Notes under the pieces: generated by a model | Told to the model about the DNA's origin: nothing | Database searches by the model: none | The model's input: the letters and a program-made list of their open reading frames with translations, nothing else | Origin: UBA9659 sp965208605 | GTDB taxonomy: Bacteria > Pseudomonadota > Gammaproteobacteria > Pseudomonadales > Azotimanducaceae | Direction: 5' to 3' | Assembly (NCBI GenBank): GCA_965208605.1 | Contig: OZ242345.1 | Location: 2,418,001-2,482,000, forward strand | DNA: 64,000 nt | Made by a program: the position numbers and the translations under genes | Shown: piece after piece, positions 46,348 through 55,084 of the stretch | Numbering within the stretch: position 1 is the stretch's first letter | Layout of the letters: the number at the start of each line of letters is the position of its first letter

Positions 46348-47256
46348 CTAGAAGTACCCTTCTTTCTTCTTTGCCTCCATGCTGCCGGCCTGGTCATGGT
46401 CAATCAATCGCCCGTGCCTTTCGGAGCTGGTCGAGAGAAGCATTTCCTGAATAATTTCAGTGAGTAGCTCAGCTTCTGATTCAATGGCGCCGGTGAGCGG
46501 ATAGCAGCCGAGAGTACGGAAGCGAACCTTCTTCATCTGTGGTACTTCCCCCTCCAGGAGCGGCATCCGAGCATCATCTACCATAATCCAGGTGCCGTCT
46601 CGCCATACGACAGGTCTTTCCTTGGCGTAATAGAGGGACACTATGGGGATCTTTTCCAGATGGATGTACTGCCAGACATCCAGTTCCGTCCAGTTGGAAA
46701 TCGGAAATACTCGTATGGATTCCCCTTTGTTCAACTCAGAGTTGTATATGTTCCAGAGTTCCGGGCGTTGATTTCTGGGGTCCCAATGATGGTGTTTGTC
46801 CCGGAAGGAATAGACTCGTTCCTTCGCTCTGGATTTTTCTTCATCTCGCCGAGCACCACCAAACATGGCGGTGAACTGATACTTGTCAAGCGCCTGCTTT
46901 AATGCGTCAGTTTTCATCACATCAGTATATTTTTGACTGCCATGGGTGAAGGGGCTAACACCGGCGGCAGCGCCGGCTTGGTTAGTGTGTACCAAGAGGT
47001 CAATATCCAGAGATTTTGCCCGCTGATCACGGAACTCAATCATCTCCCGGAACTTCCAGGTGGTATCAACATGTAGCAGCGGGAAGGGCACCTTGCCGGG
47101 GGCAAATGCCTTCATTGCCAGATGTAGCATCACCGAAGAGTCCTTGCCAATGGAATACATCATCACCGGCCTTTCAAACTCCGCGGCTACTTCACGCATA
47201 ATGTGGATGCTTTCCGCTTCCAACGCTTGTAGATGGGTCAAACGATAATCAGACAT
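46348..47256 (-). CDS. cysD: Sulfate adenylyltransferase subunit 2
   Basis: CysD carries the ATP-pyrophosphatase (PP-loop) site that adenylates sulfate: 'MYSIGKDSSVMLHLAMKAF'. 'GGARRDEEKSRAKERVYSFR' and 'PISNWTELDVWQYI' complete the family. At 302 residues it has the standard length and is the first gene of cysD-cysNC. Upstream lies a repetitive spacer (47378-47465). Confidence 0.95.
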   Translation of the reverse strand: MSDYRLTHLQALEAESIHIMREVAAEFERPVMMYSIGKDSSVMLHLAMKAFAPGKVPFPLLHVDTTWKFREMIEFRDQRAKSLDIDLLVHTNQAGAAAGVSPFTHGSQKYTDVMKTDALKQALDKYQFTAMFGGARRDEEKSRAKERVYSFRDKHHHWDPRNQRPELWNIYNSELNKGESIRVFPISNWTELDVWQYIHLEKIPIVSLYYAKERPVVWRDGTWIMVDDARMPLLEGEVPQMKKVRFRTLGCYPLTGAIESEAELLTEIIQEMLLSTSSERHGRLIDHDQAGSMEAKKKEGYF

Positions 47257-47377
47257 CTGTGATAACTAGAAGGAATGAAGTGCAAGGATAGACGAAAACG
47301 TCTCGGGCTACACATGGCATGGGGTAACAAATAGTATTTTTTAACCATAAGGGCTATCCTTCGCCCTCGCAGCCCTG

Positions 47378-47465
47378 AGCGGTCTGCATAAACAGCCCTG
47401 AGCGGTCTGCATAAACAGCCCTGAGCGGCTTTTGTAATGTAAACAGCCCTGAACGGTTTGTATAA
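47378..47465. repeat. Tandem repeat between cysD and cobS
   Basis: 'agccctgagcggtctgca' plus 'taaac' recurs three to four times (the last as 'agccctgaacggtttgta'). The wording resembles the 27776-27842 repeat, unlike most other local repeats here. Confidence 0.75.
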
Positions 47466-47554
47466 TAGAGTTATAAACAGCGGTATCGGTACTTTTATTG
47501 CCGTGCCTGCAAGCCCCGAGAGATGCAAAAAAATAAATCAAATCAATCAGATAG

Positions 47555-48547
47555 GTGTTAGTGGTGGAGAAGCAGCAAGACGAGGTGGCGGAAGCAACTA
47601 AGGTGCCTGACCGGGAGCTGGATGTCCGGGAAGTCTTTGGTCTGGATGTTGAGCTCAGAGTGCCTGCATTTTCAGAACCGTCGGCCCATGTGCCGACTCT
47701 GGATGAAAATTATTTATTCAACCATGACACCACTCTGGCTATTCTGGCGGGCTTTACCCATAACCGTCGCTGCATGATTCAGGGTTATCACGGCACGGGG
47801 AAATCAACCCATATTGAACAGGTTGCCTCGCGGCTGAACTGGCCCTGCATCCGTATCAATCTGGATGGCCATGTGAGTCGGATTGACCTCATCGGCAAGG
47901 ACACCATAGTCTTGCAGGACGGCAAGCAGGTGACCGAGTTTAAAGAAGGGCTCCTCCCCTGGGCATTGCAACGTCCCTGTGCTTTGGTCTTTGATGAATA
48001 TGATGCCGGCCGCCCGGATGTCATGTTCGTGATCCAGCGGGTGCTGGAGGTAGAGGGTAAGCTGACCCTGCTGGATCAGAGTAAGGTGCTCGATCCGCAT
48101 CCCTACTTTCGATTATTTTCGACAACCAACACCGTCGGTCTGGGGGATTCCACCGGGCTATATCACGGCACTCAGCAAATTAACCAGGGACAGATGGACC
48201 GATGGAACCTGGTCACCACCTTGAACTATCTGGACCACGAGAAGGAAACTGACATAGTCCTGTCCAGACAGCCGGATATTGATCGATGGACCATCGCCAA
48301 CATGGTGTCAGTTGCCAATCTGACGCGGCAGGGTTTTATGAACGGTGATATCTCTACCGTTATGTCGCCAAGAACCGTCATCATGTGGGCCGAGAATGCC
48401 AAGATATTTGGAGATTATGGCTTAGCTTTCCGGCTGACTTTCCTCAACAAGTGTGATGAAACAGAAAGGTCAATCGTGGCTGAGTATTACCAGCGCTGTA
48501 TGGAAGATGAACTACCCGAATCCAGTGCCCAAGCGGTGTTGGCTTAG
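47555..48547 (+). CDS. cobS: Cobaltochelatase subunit CobS
   Basis: CobS is the AAA+ motor of the aerobic cobaltochelatase CobNST, which inserts cobalt into hydrogenobyrinate diamide. The 330 residues have a Walker A-like 'GYHGTGKSTHIEQVASRL', Walker B 'ALVFDEYDAGRPD' and sensor 'FSTTNTVGLGD'. The GTG start may be at 47555, 47561 or 47564. Three copies of 'gtgttggctta' follow the end, one being the stop. cobT follows; no cobN is in the window. Confidence 0.93.
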   Translation: MLVVEKQQDEVAEATKVPDRELDVREVFGLDVELRVPAFSEPSAHVPTLDENYLFNHDTTLAILAGFTHNRRCMIQGYHGTGKSTHIEQVASRLNWPCIRINLDGHVSRIDLIGKDTIVLQDGKQVTEFKEGLLPWALQRPCALVFDEYDAGRPDVMFVIQRVLEVEGKLTLLDQSKVLDPHPYFRLFSTTNTVGLGDSTGLYHGTQQINQGQMDRWNLVTTLNYLDHEKETDIVLSRQPDIDRWTIANMVSVANLTRQGFMNGDISTVMSPRTVIMWAENAKIFGDYGLAFRLTFLNKCDETERSIVAEYYQRCMEDELPESSAQAVLA

Positions 48548-48597
48548 GTGTTGGCTTAGGTGTTGGCTTAAGAAGTGCTCACTGATAAGTGCATCAG

Positions 48598-50412
48598 ATG
48601 TCATCCGACTATTCCACGGAAGATTTTAAGCAGGCGGTTATCTCCACCATGCGGGCGATTTCCGGCAATGAAGCGCTGGTCGTCAGTTTTGGCAGAGGCA
48701 AGCCCTATTTGCATGGTGACCATGCCCGGATACCCCTGCCGGAAAGTGAGCTGACCCCGCCCCAGTTGGCCTCCCTCCGAGGCATGGCCGACAGCCTTGC
48801 CCTCAAGAACCGATACCATGACGAAGAACTGCACCGTCGAGACAGTCCCGGCACCGGTACGCCCGCGCAAGAGGTGTTTGATTGTGTTGAGGAAGCCCGA
48901 CTTGCTTGCATTGGTTCGCGCTTGATGAAGGGGGTGCGCAGCAATTTACAGGCACAAATACAAGCCCATTACATTGACAATGGGTATCTGCAAATTCAAA
49001 CGCAAAGCCAGGCGCCCCTCGGTGAAGCCTTGGGTATGCTCATTCGAGAGCGGGTCATCGGTGTCCCCGGACCTGCTGCGGGCAAGCAACTGCTGAAATT
49101 CTGGCGACCGCATTTTGAAGCGCAACTTGAGGCCGACTTAATTGACCTGGAATCAGCCCTCTTTGACCAGCAACGCTATTCGCGTCTCGTGAGAAAGATG
49201 CTCTCCAGGCTTGGCTTGGGAGAAGATAGCCATGAGGACCGGCCTCAAGAATCAGAGCTTCCAGAAGCAGACTCTCCCGACGAGTCGGGTGCCGAGACTC
49301 CCGAGACGGATGCCAGCGAGGACGCTAGTGGTAAGGATGAGCTCCAAGGCGAAGTGCCTGCCGATATGACCGCCATGGATATGCTGGCAATGGACGAGCT
49401 AGACGACGAAGCAGGTACACCGATTGATATGACCGGGGAGAAGCAACGTCTGCTCCCGCAAGGAAGTTCATACAAGGCATTCACTACCGCCTTTGATGAA
49501 ACTCGCTTTGCCGATGAGTTGTGTGAGGCACTTGAGTTAGAGCGGTTGCGCGGTCTGCTCGACAAACATCTGCAACATACTCAAAGCATCATCAGCAAAT
49601 TGGCGAATAGGTTGCAGCGCAAACTCATGGCGCAACAAAACAGAAGTTGGGACTTTGACTTGGAAGAAGGTTCCCTGGATACCTCTCGGCTGACGAATAT
49701 CATCATGGATCCGTTTTATCCCCTGGTGTTTAAGCAGGAAAAGGACACCAAATTTAAGGATACGGTGGTGTCCCTGTTGATTGACAGTTCTGGCTCCATG
49801 CGTGGCAAATCAATCACTATCGCGGCCATGTGCGCGGACATCTTGGGACGCACTCTGGAACGCTGCTCAGTAAAGGTGGAAATTCTTGGCTTCACCACCA
49901 GGGCCTGGCGCGGCGGTCAGGCGAGAGACCTTTGGTTGCAAGAGGGTAAGGTGGCGCAACCCGGGCGGTTGAATGACCTGCGGCATATTATTTACAAGTC
50001 GGCGGATATGCCTTGGCGGCGGGCAAGAGCTAACCTCGGCTTGATGATGCGGGAGGAACTGCTCAAAGAGAACATTGATGGGGAAGCCCTGCTCTGGGCA
50101 CACAACAGGATTGTCGGAAGGCCCGAGGACCGGAAAATCCTGATGGTGATTTCCGACGGTTTGCCGGTGGATAATAGTACGTTGCTAGTGAATCCGAGTA
50201 ATTATCTTGAACAACATCTCAAATATGCGATTGACCAGATTGAAAATACTTCCTCAGTGGAACTGGTCGCCATTGGCATTGGGCATGATGTGACGCATCA
50301 CTATCAACGTGCGGTCACCATTACTGATGCAGAACAATTAAGTGACGCCATGACCGAACAACTTGTTGAGCTATTTGATGAAGCATCCAACCGCAATCTC
50401 GCCTCCGTTTAG
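48598..50412 (+). CDS. cobT: Cobaltochelatase subunit CobT
   Basis: CobT is the partner of CobS, with a C-terminal von Willebrand A domain. The MIDAS motif is 'DSSGSMRG', 'SDGLPVDNSTL' supplies later metal ligands, and 'IGIGHDVTHHYQRAVTI' ends the domain. An acidic linker rich in E/D (about residues 210-290) precedes it, as usual. About 604 residues against ~630 for the family. Start at the ATG 48598 (a GTG lies 9 bp upstream). It is followed by the opp genes on the other strand. Confidence 0.92.
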   Translation: MSSDYSTEDFKQAVISTMRAISGNEALVVSFGRGKPYLHGDHARIPLPESELTPPQLASLRGMADSLALKNRYHDEELHRRDSPGTGTPAQEVFDCVEEARLACIGSRLMKGVRSNLQAQIQAHYIDNGYLQIQTQSQAPLGEALGMLIRERVIGVPGPAAGKQLLKFWRPHFEAQLEADLIDLESALFDQQRYSRLVRKMLSRLGLGEDSHEDRPQESELPEADSPDESGAETPETDASEDASGKDELQGEVPADMTAMDMLAMDELDDEAGTPIDMTGEKQRLLPQGSSYKAFTTAFDETRFADELCEALELERLRGLLDKHLQHTQSIISKLANRLQRKLMAQQNRSWDFDLEEGSLDTSRLTNIIMDPFYPLVFKQEKDTKFKDTVVSLLIDSSGSMRGKSITIAAMCADILGRTLERCSVKVEILGFTTRAWRGGQARDLWLQEGKVAQPGRLNDLRHIIYKSADMPWRRARANLGLMMREELLKENIDGEALLWAHNRIVGRPEDRKILMVISDGLPVDNSTLLVNPSNYLEQHLKYAIDQIENTSSVELVAIGIGHDVTHHYQRAVTITDAEQLSDAMTEQLVELFDEASNRNLASV

Positions 50413-50438
50413 CCAAGAGCCGCTTAGCTCAGCACCGC

Positions 50439-51392
50439 TTAGCTAAACAAATGACAGGCAACATCCCGTTCGTCATTGATTTTGATGACCTCGGGGGTTA
50501 CCTCCCAGCAAACATCCTTCACCATGGGGCATCTACCTGCGAATCGACAGCCCGGCTTGACATTGATGGGTGAGGTGACCTCGCCGAGGATAGGCCGGAA
50601 GGCTCGAGATCTTTCGCTCTTCGGGTCAGCTTCTGGATTGGAACCCACCAACAGTTGCGTATAGGGATGCTGGGGTTCAAAGAAAACATCATTCGCGGGT
50701 CCCGTTTCCACCACAGTGCCCAGATACATGACGGCCATTCGGTCCGATACATATCTCACCATGGAAAGATCATGCGCAATAAAGAGCAGCGTCAAGCCTA
50801 GCGATTCCTTCAGGCTGTCCAGCAGATTGATGACCTGAGCTTGAACCGACACATCCAGTGCGGAAATAGGCTCATCACATACCACAAAAGTAGGTTCAAT
50901 AATCATCGCCCTGGCGATGCCGATTCGCTGTCGTTGTCCACCCGAGAATTCGTGTGGATAGCGGGACATGTGGTCCGCATTGAGGCCAACGCGGGTGAGC
51001 CAATGGGCTACCTGGTCTTTAATTTCCGCACTCCGGTGCTTGCCCTGAATCTTCAAGCCTTCCCCGACAATGTCAAGCACGGTCATGCGTGGATTGAGCG
51101 AAGAATAAGGGTCCTGAAAGATCATTTGCATATCAAGCGAGTAGCGCAGATGGTCGCTACTGCTGAATTTCTTGGGCAAGAGTTCATCCTTATAATAGGC
51201 TTCACCAGAGGTGGGGGAATGTAGCCCGATGAGTGTTTTCCCAAAGGTGGATTTACCGGAACCACTCTCGCCAACCAGCCCGAGGATTTCATTTTCAGCA
51301 ATGCTGAGGGAAACCCCATCCACCGCGTGCAGATTTTGCCCGCGGCTAATGGTGAAGTGTTTTTTGAGATTGTCGGTCCTAACTAGCATCAT
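50439..51392 (-). CDS. oppF: Oligopeptide ABC transporter ATP-binding protein OppF
   Basis: 317 residues. Walker A 'GESGSGKSTFGK', signature 'FSGGQRQRIGIA', Walker B 'FVVCDEPISALD' and the C-terminal oligopeptide-transporter domain with 'CRFAGRCP' are present (the four-cysteine pattern of Opp/Dpp ATPases). It pairs with OppD to drive peptide import. It overlaps oppD by 4 bp and is the last gene of the operon. Confidence 0.93.
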   Translation of the reverse strand: MMLVRTDNLKKHFTISRGQNLHAVDGVSLSIAENEILGLVGESGSGKSTFGKTLIGLHSPTSGEAYYKDELLPKKFSSSDHLRYSLDMQMIFQDPYSSLNPRMTVLDIVGEGLKIQGKHRSAEIKDQVAHWLTRVGLNADHMSRYPHEFSGGQRQRIGIARAMIIEPTFVVCDEPISALDVSVQAQVINLLDSLKESLGLTLLFIAHDLSMVRYVSDRMAVMYLGTVVETGPANDVFFEPQHPYTQLLVGSNPEADPKSERSRAFRPILGEVTSPINVKPGCRFAGRCPMVKDVCWEVTPEVIKINDERDVACHLFS

Positions 51393-52438
51393 CCCGCCTC
51401 GTTGTTTTGCTTAGCAAGATTCTTTTCTTGATGCAACTCAGGAACCTCAGGGGCACCCGCTGCTTGTAGCCAACATCTTGAGAACTGACTCTCGGACATA
51501 TCCGTCTCCCCCGGCAGATGTTCCCGGCAGATAGCCATGGCATGCGGACATCGTGAAAAATAGCCGCAACCTGCTGGGGGCATGAAGAGATCCGGGGGGC
51601 TACCGGGGATCGGCGTCAACTTCTTGTTTCGGTCATGTTTGTTGGATGGCATGGCGGTTTTGAGGCCGAGCGTATAGGGGTGGCTGGAACGATAAAAGAT
51701 ATCATCAACACTGCCTGCTTCCACGATTTGCCCGGCGTACATCACGGCAACCCGGTCCGCCATCCTTGCCACCACGGCAAGGTCATGGGTAATCAGGACG
51801 ATGGACATGTCCTCGGTCTTTTGCAGTTCCTGCATGAGTTCAAGAATCTGTGCCTGAATGGTGACATCAAGTGCGGTAGTCGGCTCATCCGCCACCAGCA
51901 CAGAAGGATTACATGCCAGGCTCTGGGCAATCATCGCGCGTTGCAACATCCCCCCGGAAAACTCAAAAGGATATTGCTTGGCGCGTTTGGCAGCCTCGGG
52001 AATGTGCGTCTTATCCAGCAGTTCAATAGCCAGGGTGGCGGCTTCCTGTTTGGACTTACCGAGATGCACTATGAGGGTTTCCGCTATTTGATTGCCGACT
52101 GTCATGGTTGGGTTTAGCGAGCTCATGGGGTCTTGAAATATCATCCCGATCTTGACACCGCGGAACTCATTGGCTTGCTTCGGGGGCAGATTCAGAATGT
52201 TTTGACCATTAAGCCTTGCCTCGCCGCTGGTGATTTCCCCTGGGGGAATGGGGATGAGCCCCATCAAAGCCTGGACGGTGACTGACTTGCCGCATCCAGA
52301 TTCCCCGACTATGGCAAGCGTCTCTCCCTTATCAACATGGAAGGACACCCCGCGCACCGCCCGGACCCTACCGCCATGCGTGGCGAACTCCACTGCCAGA
52401 TTTTCTACTTCCAGAATGGGTGCCTCGGCAGTTTGCAT
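51389..52438 (-). CDS. oppD: Oligopeptide ABC transporter ATP-binding protein OppD
   Basis: 349 residues. Walker A 'GESGCGKSVTVQAL', signature 'FSGGMLQRAMIA', Walker B 'VLVADEPTTALDV' and 'CGYFSRCPHAM' (Cys-rich tail of the family) are present. It lies just downstream of oppC and overlaps oppF. Confidence 0.93.
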   Translation of the reverse strand: MQTAEAPILEVENLAVEFATHGGRVRAVRGVSFHVDKGETLAIVGESGCGKSVTVQALMGLIPIPPGEITSGEARLNGQNILNLPPKQANEFRGVKIGMIFQDPMSSLNPTMTVGNQIAETLIVHLGKSKQEAATLAIELLDKTHIPEAAKRAKQYPFEFSGGMLQRAMIAQSLACNPSVLVADEPTTALDVTIQAQILELMQELQKTEDMSIVLITHDLAVVARMADRVAVMYAGQIVEAGSVDDIFYRSSHPYTLGLKTAMPSNKHDRNKKLTPIPGSPPDLFMPPAGCGYFSRCPHAMAICREHLPGETDMSESQFSRCWLQAAGAPEVPELHQEKNLAKQNNEAG

Positions 52439-52442
52439 CTGC

Positions 52443-53870
52443 TTAATCCCTTGACCGCATTTTTGAATCCAGTGCTTCTGCTAAACCATCGCCCAATAGA
52501 TTAAATGCCAGAACGGTCACGCTAATAAATGCCGCGGGGAAGATCAGTTCATGCGGATGGCTGAGCATGGTCTTGACACCTTCATTACACATTGACCCCC
52601 AGGAGGGTGTGGGTGGGGCAACGCCCATGCCAATGAAAGACAGAAATGCCTCGGTGAATATCGCCGCCGGTACTGAGAAGGTCAGGGTCACCAGGATCAC
52701 CCCCATAGTGTTCGGGATAATATGCCGCAGAATGACATAGTGATTTTTAGCACCGAGCAGAGACGCTGCCTCAATGTAGCCCTTTTCCCGAATCAGTAGC
52801 ACCTGGCCCCGGACGAGCCGAGCGGTCGCCGGCCAGCCCAGGATCACCAGGGCAATCAACATGGGCAGGACGCCACTTTCCCCCGGGCCTATGCCAAATG
52901 CGATCTTGAACAGAATCATAAATAGCAAGAAGGGCAGGGCAACCACAAAGTCCGCAAAACGCATGAGCAGCACATCTAGTTGCCCACCAATATAGCCCGC
53001 TATACCCCCATAGATGATGCCGCCCAGGACAAAGAGAAAGGGTGCCAGAATGCCGATAAACAGTGACACAGACGCGCCTTCCATCAGCCGGGCAAGCATG
53101 TCCCTGCCCAGATAATCGGTACCGAGCGGATGGAATCTGAGGGTGACCTGCGCCCCGGCTTGGAGATTATCCGCCGCGCTAATCAAGCCGCGTTCCAAGG
53201 CTTCTTCCAGCGTCAGGGTGAGCGCTGGGGTGACGCTGAGGAGCGCGAAGGTTTCATACTCATCAAAACCATCCGTGGGGACGACTGCGTAGTGGTATTC
53301 CCTTGCCTCCAGGCTCAAACGATCTTCGTAACTGAGTTCATTGGCAAAGGTGGAACCGAGCGGCAGACCCAGATCGTTGAAGCCATCGGGAAGACGATTG
53401 TTACGGTAAATGTTATAGCCCTGGACCCCGGCTACTGGCTCCCATACCAGGCGCACGCGTTGTGTGGTGGGCGCCTCGGCAACCCGAAATGCTGCCCTTT
53501 CCTGAAAAGACTCTCCTTGAGAAGGGGAATACTCATCCGGCATCCCGGGCGCCAGTTCAACCCTCACCCCCTGCCAGGAGTCCAAGGGTCCAGTCAGCCG
53601 AGCCGTTTTGGGCAGGGACGGGGATTGCGACACTTGATTGAGGTCCTGCAAGGAGGAGTCAACCCGCCACACCAGGGGGCCAATCAAGGTAAACACAGCA
53701 AGTAGCAGAATGATGATCAAGGAAACAATAGCGCGGGTGTTCTTCTTTAGCCTGAGCCAGGCGTCCTGCCAGTAGGACAGGGATGGCCGGGTAATCTGCT
53801 CAACACTCTCAGCATGCTTGGCCGGTGTAAAGTCGTCAGCAACGGGTTGATAGGTGGCGGAATCGGTCAT
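52443..53870 (-). CDS. oppC: Oligopeptide ABC transporter permease OppC with inserted FN3-like domain
   Basis: A 475-residue permease, about 170 longer than typical OppC. The first helix is at about 46-66. The large periplasmic loop before helix 2 (residues 70-250) carries an extra beta-rich region whose centre (134-216) reads like a fibronectin type III fold: 'RVRLVWEPVAGVQGYNIYRN', 'YEDRLSLEAREYHYAVVPTD', 'YETFALLSVTP'. The standard 'LGTDYLGRDMLARLMEGASV' then starts the OppC core, and the EAA-like loop 'AASLLGAKNHYVILRHIIPN' is intact. It overlaps oppB by 4 bp. Confidence 0.92.
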   Translation of the reverse strand: MTDSATYQPVADDFTPAKHAESVEQITRPSLSYWQDAWLRLKKNTRAIVSLIIILLLAVFTLIGPLVWRVDSSLQDLNQVSQSPSLPKTARLTGPLDSWQGVRVELAPGMPDEYSPSQGESFQERAAFRVAEAPTTQRVRLVWEPVAGVQGYNIYRNNRLPDGFNDLGLPLGSTFANELSYEDRLSLEAREYHYAVVPTDGFDEYETFALLSVTPALTLTLEEALERGLISAADNLQAGAQVTLRFHPLGTDYLGRDMLARLMEGASVSLFIGILAPFLFVLGGIIYGGIAGYIGGQLDVLLMRFADFVVALPFLLFMILFKIAFGIGPGESGVLPMLIALVILGWPATARLVRGQVLLIREKGYIEAASLLGAKNHYVILRHIIPNTMGVILVTLTFSVPAAIFTEAFLSFIGMGVAPPTPSWGSMCNEGVKTMLSHPHELIFPAAFISVTVLAFNLLGDGLAEALDSKMRSRD

Positions 53871-54799
53871 GAGAGCCTCACCCGGGGGTCAATAAAGCCA
53901 TAGAGGATGTCCACTATAATGACCATCAGCACCAGAAAGGCACCATAGAAGACCGTGGTCCCCATAATCACCGTGTAATCCAGTTGTTGCACTGCCTGGA
54001 CAAAATAACGACCCAGCCCCGGTATCGCAAATACAAGTTCCACTACAAAACCGCCCGTGGTGATGGCGGCGATTTGTGGGCCAAGCACCGTCACCACCGG
54101 GAGGATGGCATTGCGCAGTTGATGTCTGAAGAAGATACGAGTGGATGACAGCCCCTTGGCTCTTGCTGTCCTGATGTAGTCTTCATTGACTACTTCCAGC
54201 ATTGATGAGCGCATCAGCCGGGTCAAGAGTGCCATGGTGCCCAGACCCAGTACCAAGGACGGCATCAACATATGCCAGATGGTGCCCCAGCCAGCGACCG
54301 GGATGACTGACCGCCCTACCAGGCTGTTGAGGTTTACCAGGGTAAGTTGCCCCAGGGCGGCGAACACAAAAGAGGGCACGGAAATACTCAAGATGACGAG
54401 AAACATAATCACCATGTCCGGTAGCCTGTTTCTGTAGAGGGCAGTTAACGCACCCCAGAGAATACCGCCGGCCGCCGCAAAGAGAACCGCCAGCACACCC
54501 AGAGTGGCCGAGACCGGGAAGTGGTCGCGGATAATATCGTTGACTTGGCGATTTTGTTGCGTGAATGAAATACCAAAATCACCGCGTAGCATGTTGCCGA
54601 TGTAGATGAGGTATTGTTCAGTAACGGGTTTGTTCAGGCCGTATTTTGCTTCCAGGTTGGCACGAATCTCGGGGGATACCGCCTTGTCATTCATCAGGGG
54701 GTCACCCGGCACCTGATGCATGGCAATGAAGGTCGCCGTGGCGATAAACCAGACGGTAATGACGCCGGCGACGAGTCGTTTCAATATATAGACAAGCAT
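53867..54799 (-). CDS. oppB: Oligopeptide ABC transporter permease OppB
   Basis: 310 residues, six predicted helices. The N terminus 'RLVAGVITVWFIATATF' and 'PGDPLMNDKAVSPEI' are typical, and the EAA loop is 'RTARAKGLSSTRIFFRHQLR'. Standard length and no insertion, unlike OppC. It precedes oppC in the operon. Confidence 0.94.
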   Translation of the reverse strand: MLVYILKRLVAGVITVWFIATATFIAMHQVPGDPLMNDKAVSPEIRANLEAKYGLNKPVTEQYLIYIGNMLRGDFGISFTQQNRQVNDIIRDHFPVSATLGVLAVLFAAAGGILWGALTALYRNRLPDMVIMFLVILSISVPSFVFAALGQLTLVNLNSLVGRSVIPVAGWGTIWHMLMPSLVLGLGTMALLTRLMRSSMLEVVNEDYIRTARAKGLSSTRIFFRHQLRNAILPVVTVLGPQIAAITTGGFVVELVFAIPGLGRYFVQAVQQLDYTVIMGTTVFYGAFLVLMVIIVDILYGFIDPRVRLS

Positions 54800-54884
54800 C
54801 TTGGCAGGCTCGGTCCTTTTCGGTTCTTGAATAGGTTCTTGTATGCCTGATTATGGTACTTTTTATGGCACTCTTTATAACATG

Positions 54885-55045
54885 CCGTCATCGCCGTCAT
54901 TCTCGCCGAAGGCGGGAACGACCTCCGCGCCGTCATTCTCGGCACCCCAGTTATCACAGCCATCGGGGGTATAACTGGGGGGTCGGGAATCCAGAGGAAC
55001 AAGCGGTATTGCCTTTATTCCTCTGATTCCCCGGCACCCCGGCAC
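54885..55045. repeat. REP/MITE-like repeat, copy 6, between oppA and oppB
   Basis: 'gccgtcattctcgccgaag' and 'cgccgtcattctcggcacc' arms, then 'cacagccatcgggggt' (also at 13960) and 'cgggaatccagaggaacaag', ending 'ggtattgcctttattcctct'. It is flanked by a series of 'cactctttat' repeats. It interrupts the opp operon between the binding protein and the permeases. Confidence 0.72.
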
Positions 55046-55084
55046 TCTTCACTTCACTCTTCATGGCACTCTTTATTCCACTCT

